Shown here one piece after another: positions 27,367-36,652 of a DNA stretch of 64,000 nt (position 1 is the stretch's first letter; each line of letters opens with the position of its first letter). A model generated the notes under the pieces. The model saw nothing but the letters and a program-made list of their open reading frames with translations, was not told the DNA's origin and ran no database searches. This DNA comes from Monosporascus cannonballus (Eukaryota; Ascomycota; Sordariomycetes; Xylariales). Made by a program: the position numbers and the translations under genes. The stretch spans positions 62,001 to 126,000 of the forward strand of contig QJNS01000213.1 in the NCBI GenBank assembly GCA_004154925.1. Reading direction: 5' to 3'.

Positions 27367-27784
27367 TATAACGGTTAAACGGTTTAATTAATTATTAAAC
27401 CTTAAGTCGACGGATTTATATTAGCAGAAGTATTATGGGAATCTAAGCAATAAATATAATAACGTATTACGTTTCGTAATACTAAAAGCGTCTTAGGTAA
27501 CGAATTATTAATTATAAACGATTAATATTAATAAGTATTACAAATTAAAGTTATTTACATTATATAAAATAAACGTAACTATATATTTTTCTCCTTTTTA
27601 CGTACTTAATAATTATTAGCTAAGTAATATTAATCAATTGTACTTAACGGAGCTCAATTAAACAACCGCTTAATTATGCTTAATAGTTCCTAACTAAGTA
27701 CTAGTCACGTGCTCTAACCCACTTGGGTCCTGTTTTGGTCAAGGCTGACCGTTTCCCGAGACCTGAGCCTGTCAGGTCATAACA
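27367..27784 (-). repeat. 5' LTR of element B
   Basis: 418 bp, same length as its partner. The outer end (27700-27784) is intact, while the inner part carries many T-for-C and A-for-G changes relative to the left LTR. The next bases inward on the minus strand are CGTTGCAAACTTTTG, where the primer binding site should be. Confidence 0.9.
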
Positions 27785-28315
27785 AGTAAGCAAATTTATA
27801 TTGTTAACTTAATAAATCTAGGCGAAAAATTAAATATCCCGGAATTCGAGAAATAACAAAAACAGAAATTAACCAACCTTTTTATATGCTTAAAAGATTT
27901 CCGGCCAATATATTCCGAAAAAGTAATAAAAAATATTTTAACTATTAAAGGCAAAATATATAATAAATCTAATTTTAAGAAAAATGCCTTTACTCGGCCT
28001 AATTTATCTTATTTCGAAGGTTTAAAGGAAAATATTCGAAAAATATATTCGAAAAACCTGAAAATACGCCGGATACGTTTTTCCAAAACAGATATAAAAA
28101 TATCAATATTATTTATGCTTCAAAAAACGATAATTTTCGATTATACGTTAATTATAAAGGGCTAAATTAAGTAAAGATAAAAAAACTAATACTTTTTACT
28201 TTTAATTACAAAAATAATAAATCCCCTAAGGTTAATTAAGGTATTTTCGAAAGTTAATTTTAAAAGTATTTATTACCGCATTAAGATTAAAAAAACAATT
28301 AATAAAAAATTCATT

Positions 28316-28474
28316 TTCCGAACGCGGTACGGACAATTTAAATATACGGTTATATTATTGAACCTTATTAACGCGTTAATTACGTTTTAAATTCATAGGA
28401 ATAAAGTATTAATAAAATTAATTAATTACAAATATATAATATATTTAAATAATATAATTATATATTCGGATAAC
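28316..28474 (+). pseudogene. Reverse transcriptase core of element G
   Basis: Codons at 28316-28375 read FRTRYGQFKYTVILLNLINA, the conserved gypsy block before the active site. The active site at 28442-28453 reads YLNN followed by IIIYS, where a working enzyme has YLDD. Both catalytic aspartates have become asparagine through GAY-to-AAY changes, and stops surround the block. Confidence 0.75.
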
Positions 28475-30197
28475 GGAAAAAAATATATGAAATACTTTTA
28501 ATTAGTTTACGAACGGCTATTATAATATTAATTATTTATCAAAATATTTAAATACGAATTTTTTCGAAAACAATTAAAATTTTTAAAATTTATAATTAAC
28601 ACTAACAGTTTGGAAATAAACCGCTAATAAGTCGATATTATTGAAATATAGCTAAAACTAAAGTTAACTTATAATATTTAAATATTTTTGGAATTCGTAA
28701 ATTTGTATTAGAGATTTATCGCTTATTACTTACGTATTACCGAACCTATTATTAAGTTCTTAAAAAAGGCGTAAAGCAAAAATAAAATAACAGAATTCCG
28801 ATAATCCGAAAAGGTAAAAAGGCGTTCCGAAACTTAAAAAATATTTTTTAATCGGTAACTATTTTCCGATATTGAAATAATGCCAAAAATATTATGATTA
28901 AATTAAACGCTTTAATAAAAGATATATTAAAGATATTTTTACAAAAATACGAAAGATTTTAACGCCTAATCGTATATTGGTTACAAAAATTAAATTTAAC
29001 CGAAAAACGGCAAGCTATAATGTAATAAGAATTATTAGCGATTATGAAAAACCTAAAATATTAACCGTAATATTTTAAAAATACGAAAAAACGTTTAATA
29101 TTTACTGATTATATAACGTTAAAAATATAATAAAGGCGTCGGCGCGAAACTTTAAAAAGAAATTAACTTAATAAATTTACCGTTTTACGTAATTGGATTT
29201 TAAGATCTAATATCCACCGAATGTCGTTAACTCGGCAAATGGGTTGTTTAAACGCCCGGATTATATATTAAAAGAAATTACGTATAAAACGTAATTTTTA
29301 TATTATTTGGAAAATTCGGATTTACGAATAATGTGCCGAAAAACGTACGAAAAACGGTTATAAATATATAATGTAAATTAAAGTTTTATAAGGGGGTAAA
29401 AGGCCTCATAAAAATTACGCAAAATTTATTTATTATAAAATTCCTAAATGAATTTCAAATAATGAAAATTCAACTAATTATTGTTTGCGTAAAAAAACGG
29501 AGAATTTTCGTTATATAATTATAAAGGATTTTCAAAAACAAAAGTGAAAAATTTTATATTTGCCGAATTTACCGTTTCCGAATAATAATATAAGTACGAA
29601 TCGTAATAATAATATAATTAACGGTTAAATAATAATAATTGCAAATTATAACCGTATTACGCTCGGATTCCGAAAGGTTTAAAAAGGATAAAATTAATAT
29701 TAAAATTATTATTTATAACCAGTACGTTTTACGTTCCTTAATAAAAAGATTATTTAAGAGCAAAACGGCATTATAGCTAAAGGTTTTTCGATAATTTTAT
29801 AATTAAGTTCGAAAATTATAAACCAAAACTTTAAATATTATAAAATTAAAATAAATAGCTGGATATTAAGCCAGAATAAAAAAGATATTTTTTGAATTTA
29901 AATAAGGCTTTATATTATCGGAATATATTCGTAATCTCGTTACAGAGCGTTCTACGGAAATACTTAATTAATTAATACAATAATAATCCAAAGGCAAAAC
30001 ATATAAAATATATCTATATGTTAAAATTAACAATTTAAAAATTTTATAAAAAAAGTGTAACGAATAATATCCGAAAATGTATTCAGCAATATCCAAATTA
30101 CCAAGACATAATAAAATTACGCTATAAACTATACAAATAATTACAACCTTTATTATTACTTAAATAATCCTTTTAAAAAATCTGGTTAAATTTTATT

Positions 30198-30410
30198 ATG
30201 GGACTTTTTAAAAACATAGATTTAAACGGCTTAAAATATAACGTAATTCTGGTAATCGTCGACCGCTTTACAAAATTAAAATTATTTATTTTTACGGTTA
30301 AAATTTTAACTGCAGCTAAACTGGCCCGATTATTTTATAACGAAATTAAATATAAATTCGGTATACTAATCGGAATTATTAACGATAAAAATAAATTATT
30401 AATAAGTTAA
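30198..30410 (+). pseudogene. Integrase core fragment of element G
   Basis: A 70-codon open stretch containing YNVILVIVDRFTKLKLF, typical of the gypsy integrase catalytic core, and IINDKNKLL near the end, which corresponds to the second catalytic aspartate block (usually SDR or SDK). It is a surviving island in a gene otherwise full of stops. Confidence 0.7.
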
Positions 30411-30999
30411 TTCTAGGCGGAATTCTGTAAAAAGTAAGAAATAAAATAGTAAATATTAACCGCTTATTATCCGTAAACCGATAAATAAATAAACCGTACT
30501 TATTAAATCTTAAAATATTATTTCCGTAATTATATTAATAAATATTAAAATAATTAGATAGAGTTATTACGAAATACGTAATTCGTATATAATAATATAC
30601 GGAACGTATTTACCGGCCGTTTTTCGTTCGAAACCTTATATGGGTATTATTTAAAAATAATAAAATATTTTTTTCAAAATTTTAAAAATGGGTATAAGGA
30701 ATTAAGGAATACTTCGAAACAATAACGGTTATTCGTTAAGCAATAGACGAATATTAGGAAAAATAATAGCAATTTAAAAAGAATATTATAATTAACATTA
30801 TATACCTATGGAATTATAAGTAAAACAATAAGTAAATTTATTAACCAAAAGTTTTAAATTTAAAAATAAAATATTCGTATTTATTTATATCCGAATTTTA
30901 ATTACAAAATAAACAGGTTTTTCAATATATAAAGTGATTTTTCTTCTTAAATATTAACGAATATATAATATATTTTAATGTCCTTACTAAAACCGTAAT

Positions 31000-32872
31000 A
31001 TAATCGGAAATCGGGCGACGTCCAGATAACGTTACCGGACCTAATAAAAAAACAAAAAATATAAGTAATAAAAAATATCGTCCGTTATTAAAATAACCAA
31101 AAGCAACGTAAATATATAATTAAATAAAAAAGTTAACTTACCGAATACAATATATAAAAGCCTCGAAAGTATTTTAAATACGCATTTAAGATATTATAAC
31201 GTTATAAGAAAAAAGTTAAATACGTATATAAAAAATAAAATGACCTAAAAACTGTGAGGTAATAATAATCCGATTAGAAATTAATTGCTTAATAATTATA
31301 AGAATTACAAACAATAATTTCAAATAAAATAAAAATATTAATATTAAAATATTACTTAATTATATAATTGCTTTTAGTTTTTTGACAAATAATTACCTTA
31401 CCGTATACCGATCGGAAATTTATAAGTAACGTAAAAAGAATTAAACCTTTATTTCGAAGACAAAATTTCGTATTTAATTATTAAGCTTTACGTTAATTAA
31501 TATTTAATAAACGTATTAAAGAAATTAATACAGAAATATTAAAGAATAATCGGAAAATATATAATAACAAAAAGCAAATATATTTATTAAATTTATAAAG
31601 CATAAAACCCGGAAAAAATTTAGAAATGTTTCATTTTTTACGAACAGCAAAACTTAAATAATCGGAATATAATTTGTTATTAATCGGAAATAAGGCGCCG
31701 TCCTTAAAACGCTTATTATATTTCTGTTTGATATTAACTTTATTATGTAAAACTATTTTTAAATATAATTATTAATAAATATCAAATTTTCGTTAAAGCG
31801 TCGAAAAACGGGTAGAAAATATTCATAGGCAAAAAACGTAATAATATAACGGCCCTTAAAGGTCGTTTTACTTATGGGGGTACCTTAAGATTACGCCTAA
31901 TCAGAAATTAATTACGGAACAGTAAAAAAATACCGTAATATTTACAAAAAAAATTGAATTTGCAAACCCATAAAACAGTATTAAAACTGGACTTTCGTAA
32001 CTATAATAAACGATCGGAAATCGACCTTAATTACATTAAGGAAACGATATTCTTTAATAATAACCGCGTTAAAGGCGAATTCGGCCTTACGAAAAATGTC
32101 GAATTAACGACCGACTGCAATTACGTCGAAACGTTTATATTAGGTACTTGCAATACGAACTTTTTCGAATTTATCGATTATATCCTAATTATCGATATTA
32201 AACTAAAAAACTGTTTAAGCGGTACCCTTAAGGATAATCGGAATTTAAACGGAAATTAAATAACGATATTAAGAATATTAGAAATAATTATTTACTGCAT
32301 AAAAGGTTTGATAATAATACTTAGTTATAACGCAATTTAAAATGCTTAAAGCTTAAACGTAAACCGTATAATAATCGAAATAACGTTATATTACGTAAAT
32401 ACAGTATAATTTATTACCGCCCGTAATGCGATTAATATTTATTTTACTATCGGCGTCGAAAGGATAGCGTTAAAAAGATTCTAATCCTTTTTAATATAAA
32501 ATTATAATTTTTTTAGAAATTTTTACGAGAAAAAAATATGGCGAACGGAAATAATACGCAAAATAAACGGAAAAGGCGAAATAAGAATAAAGAAAACCGA
32601 GAAACCGAACGAAACGCGCATATAAAAAAAATGAAAATATAAGCGCGAAAAAAAAGGTAAACAAAATAGGATTAAAAACGGATTATCATAAAAAATTAGG
32701 CGAAACATAATTAATTACGTAATATAGCACATATTAATTATTACGGTAATTATTTATAACATAATATAACGGTAAGTTATCGGCAAATATACGTAATCAG
32801 ATTTGCAAAACGCGTTATATTAAATTAATAATAATACTATCGGGAACTAATAATTTAAAAAAAGAGAATAAT
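31000..32872 (+). other. 3' region of element G after the integrase
   Basis: About 1.9 kb between the integrase and the 3' LTR. It includes an open stretch of 101 codons (31954-32259, with FFEFIDYILIIDIKLKN) that I do not recognise. No chromodomain is visible. The ancestral element may have had a long integrase tail or an extra gene here; decay prevents a call. Confidence 0.4.
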
Positions 32873-33078
32873 TATAGAACTATAGCCCCTATAAAAATAA
32901 GGCTGGTAACCGACCAGTTACCGATTAGCCACCGACCTACTTACTAATATAAATCCACCATTTGGCAGCTAATGGGAAACGCCAAATCGAAATAATCTAA
33001 TACACTTATTTCTTGGAATCTGCTTTAAGACTGGTCGGGAATCACTTTACCCAGCTTACAGCTGTCCATTATCGTATA
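32873..33078 (+). repeat. 3' LTR of element G
   Basis: 206 bp, starting TATAGAACTATAGCC and ending ATCGTATA. It pairs with 18811-19016. Confidence 0.85.
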
Positions 33079-33083
33079 TAAGA

Positions 33084-34151
33084 ACAAACGTTTAGTATAT
33101 TTAAATTATAATAAAAAAATATACATATTATTCTCATCACGAAAAATAACAAATTTCAGTATATTGTATAAATTTATATTTCGTATTACGAATATTATTC
33201 GAAAATATGTTAATCGACATTTTTATTACTTTTCGATTCGAATATAAAACGGTTCGAAATTCAATTTAAATTATTTTGTTCTTATTATTAAATATACCTC
33301 TAAAATATATTAATATTATTTATTTAAACATTAAAAGTTATTTTAAAATTACGAAAAGTATTTTTATTAAACTGTTTCGCAATTAATTATGTTATAATAG
33401 ATCATATTTTCATAAACAAAGTTTAAATTAATATTAATTGTATTTTATTCCAAAGAATTTATACTAAATATATAAGTATTTAATATATTAACTTCCGTTA
33501 ATTCTTTTATATTAAAAGTTTCTTATATAATTAAAATCGAATTTTAAATTATTAGTTTCGTTATATTGTTTTATCTTATTCTTGTTTTAATTTCGAAAAT
33601 AATCTAATATTCTTTATTTGAATTTTTTCTCTCATTAAAATACGAAATCGGGTTTTTTAATTTTAATATTTAATTTAAAATTGGTCGTTATACTAAAAAA
33701 CGTTAATTTCTAATTGTATTAAAAGTTTTATATTTGTAATAACTGTGTTATATTTTAACTAATTAGAATTTTCTACATATATTATACGCAAATTCGTTAT
33801 AATAATGTTAATTTAAAACTCTATTTCGTTGAATATTCGATTTTCAGTTTTTAAAAATGAGTAAATATATTAAACTGAATTTGGAATTATATCGGCTAGT
33901 TTAGTTATTTTGTATTTAATGTTAATTTTACGATATTTTAATTGCTTAATAATTTATATTTTTACTTTAGAACAGCTTATTATGTGGAATTTAGTTTAAA
34001 ACTATATTCAATTTCATTTTCTATTGTTTTTTCAACTTTTTTAAAAGTGGTACGTTGAGTCTAGGAAAAATAGAGCTTACTTTAATCGAGCAAGAGTTAG
34101 AAGTAGTAGCGCTTATCTCTAGAGATAGTATTTTCCGATCCTCTATTCCTT
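33084..34151. other. AT-rich stretch at the edge of the mutated block
   Basis: No gene or repeat is recognised. Composition returns toward normal from about 34040. Confidence 0.5.
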
Positions 34152-34681
34152 TACCACGATTTCGTAAATGCAGTTCGGTTAATTTTAGCATTAGTTGCTG
34201 AAGCTAAACATATTTAAGTTTTTCCAAAAATGCATTTTAGAACTTGTATTTCAAGTATCTTTATTTTTCCGCGATATATTTAATTAAAATTAATTATTCT
34301 TTTTAAGTTTGTTAAACACACAAATATAAATATTAAATTACGAAATCGTGTTGAATGAGTTATAGGTCGATAATTAATTTATTTTAATTTGTTAAACTTT
34401 TCGGTTTTTGTATTTCTTATTATTAAAAAGAATATTTAGCAAATGATAATCAAGTTAGCCGAACTATTTCGTCATTAAATATTTATATCCGTGCATTTAA
34501 CAAATTTAAACAGAATATTTAATTTTAATTGGTATATCGCCGAAAAATGGGGATAGTATTTACTAGCAAAAATAAAGATACCTGAGGTACAAGCCCTAAA
34601 ATACATTTTCGGAAAAACCTGGGTGTCTTCAGCTTTAGCAATTGATGCTGAAGTTAACCGAACTGCATCTGAATAACGGTA
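34152..34681. mobile_element. Foldback/MITE-like element with long inverted arms
   Basis: The left arm (34152-34346) and right arm (34466-34681) are inverted copies. Shared blocks include GCAGTTCGGTTAA, TTTTTCC..AAAATG, CTTGTA..TCA.GTATCTTTATT and a long inner block around GCGATATA and AATTAAAATTAA. The right arm has about 27 extra bases. About 120 bp separate the arms and no protein is encoded. Both ends read TACC outward-in, so a TA duplication as in Tc1/mariner elements is possible but unproven. The left arm has T and A at many sites where the right arm keeps C and G. Confidence 0.7.
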
Positions 34682-34689
34682 TTCGCTCC

Positions 34690-36652
34690 ATAGACCATGC
34701 CAAGCAAGAGAATAACCAATGTGGGATCCAATTGCTGATGTGACTCCACTGAAATGTATAATAACTTTCGGATGTGCTTGTCAGCTTCGTGGATATGAGT
34801 AGAACCATTGATCACTCCATGTTTATTTTATGTTTCCTCTTACTCTTACGCATTTCAATTTCTGTAAGAGAGCAATTATGTCAACCCTTCATATCTGCTG
34901 TTTAAACACGGGTCGGGGTAACTAGGCGAATCTCGTTCCTCCGCTGAGGATCCCCCAATATGCGATAGAGGCGAAATGGAAGAGCAGAGCACCACAAGGT
35001 AGTAGATTTTCAAGGGAAGATATCGTTGGCTTGTGTGCTAGGATGGTTCGAGTTCTTAATTACTTGCAGGGTGGACTTGTAAAGTTGCAAAGGGTTCCCC
35101 CGATATTTCATATCTTCTGCTGAGGCGATTTGCGACAAGTGTTGATTCATATGAGTCTAATTGTCGATATTCGGTCCGAGCAGCTCGTGGATATTTTTCA
35201 ACGGCTTGTCAAGTTCTTGAGCATAGTAAGTTGCTTTGACGATTCATTTAGAAGCTGCTAGTGACTGTAAAGGGGGACACCACGGAGTTGATCGCCGGTT
35301 GATAGCATTGTAACTGATTCTTCTGAGATCACGAGGGTGTCCCGTAAATCTTCGACATTCGTAGTACCCCTACATTTCTAGATCAGCAAAGACACCAACT
35401 CAAGCTGCACGTCTTTGATGTGGCATATGCTGTGAGGCAATGGCTGATTCTGGGCATTTAATTCCACATTCTGGGTCGCCCCAGTTCTGAGTATTCGGGC
35501 ATCTTCTGTCTGCTTGATGGAATACGCTCAGAGTGCCTGGAGATATTCTGCTGTATCCCACTGATTATTGCTTAGGACCGCTCCAGCCAAATTTATCGCG
35601 TTGTCGAGGTCCTAGTACTCCTCGGATACCTTGAATTTCTCCAGCAAGTAAGCTCAAGGGTGGTGTTCATCTCCAGGACTTCCTTGGGGATTAACGTACC
35701 CTTTGTTGAACCTAGGTAGACAGGAATCGCAGAGCACGCATGATCTGATGAAAGGATAGGCATGCTTACGAGGGAGAGTGTTCGTAGTTATTGAAAGATT
35801 GGTACATCCGTCAATAATTAAGCGGGGTGGCTGAGCGACCGGAGGTGGTATGGCCCCCTGTAGCAGGAGTTGATGTTATCCCAGTATTTCGCTGGGCACT
35901 GCTCTCAATATACGCCGGTAGGGTCACATCCCTAAAAAAGCACTGCATCTCCTCTCTATTAGGGTATTATCGCACGCTGATATATCGGAGCGACGGGCGA
36001 GGACATACTATTATGCCGCGATATTCTGTCAAAGTCGAAACCCTGAATAGGGAAAGAGGCCTAGTGCAAGCAATTAAGGAGGAGGGGGAAAGCTCGTTGG
36101 GATGTGCTTTGCGAGCATCACTGAAAGGGCTTCTCCACGGAGGGGGGGAAGAGTGTAAGGGGTGGCCAACCTCGGTGACAAAACCGGCTGGTCCAACTGA
36201 GCCTTTAGCGAGCAGATCGTCTTTAAGAAGTGTTGTTCTGATGCAGGGACGACATATCTTTATACGCTCACACAAGCCGTGCGGGGCGTACTTACTCCTA
36301 TTCTGATACAGCCTAGTTGCTTGTCTCAACGATTAAATGAAAATGACCTCTAGGAGGTAGGAAGGAGCAGTTCTCGTCATTTACCCCTCGCCTGACTCTT
36401 CCTCCGTACATAGGCCAACAGCACGTAGTCATACCTAGGCCATTGCGACTTCTATTGCCTTCGACCACCGGGTTCAACGAGCAACTGCGCGGCAGTAACA
36501 CTCTTCTCTCTTGTTTACCTTCGTGATTCCATCCTCTGTTGAAGTTCCACTATTCCATTTCTGACCATCTCTGCCGACTTCAACAGTGCCAATGTGGTAG
36601 TCTTTCTTATTCATAGCTAAATCTTACACTCGTTATCATTGAACACATCATC
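34690..36652. other. Intergenic with gene debris
   Basis: Normal-composition DNA. Apart from the TPR-like debris at 35100-35710 I recognise nothing. A 159-codon plus-strand frame (35827-36306) overlaps a 120-codon minus-strand frame; neither has recognisable domains and I do not call either a gene. Confidence 0.4.
35100..35710 (-). pseudogene. Possible decayed TPR-repeat protein gene
   Basis: Short minus-strand stretches in different frames resemble tandem TPR units of fungal NB-ARC/TPR proteins: EVLEMNTTLELTCWRNSRY, and in another frame INLAGAVLSNNQWDTAEYLQ, followed by a stop. Frames change and stops intervene, so if the resemblance is real the gene is dead. The call rests on my pattern reading of short pieces only. 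Confidence 0.25.

Larger units (their letters stand above)
20902..27784 (-). mobile_element. Complete chromovirus nested inside element G (element B)
   Basis: 6883 bp on the minus strand with two 418-bp LTRs (27367-27784 is the 5' LTR, 20902-21319 the 3' LTR) and a perfect AGTAA target duplication (20897-20901 and 27785-27789). Reading leftwards one meets gag with a zinc knuckle (26285-26326), reverse transcriptase (YLDD codons at 24117-24128), the RNase H end and integrase linker (23221-23499), the integrase core (near 22900), a chromodomain (near 22000-22140) and a polypurine tract (21320-21336). Frames are broken by stops, but less completely than in element G. Confidence 0.92.
18811..33078 (+). 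mobile_element. Full-length Ty3/gypsy element of a second family (element G), split by element B
   Basis: Bounded by 206-bp LTRs at 18811-19016 and 32873-33078. Flanks are TAAAA (18806-18810) and TAAGA (33079-33083), a 5-bp target duplication with one G-to-A difference. Without the nested element it is about 7.4 kb. It encodes gag with a ruined CCHC zinc knuckle (20258-20299), a reverse transcriptase (GQFKYTV near 28334-28354, active site at 28442-28453) and an integrase core (near 30198-30410). No chromodomain is seen; a 1.9-kb tail follows the integrase. Everything is riddled with stops, so it is dead. Confidence 0.85.

Noticed and set aside
35827..36329. Overlapping plus (159 codons) and minus (120 codons) frames
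   Set aside because: Neither shows a domain, splice-supported extension or convincing composition. They are kept only as part of the intergenic description.
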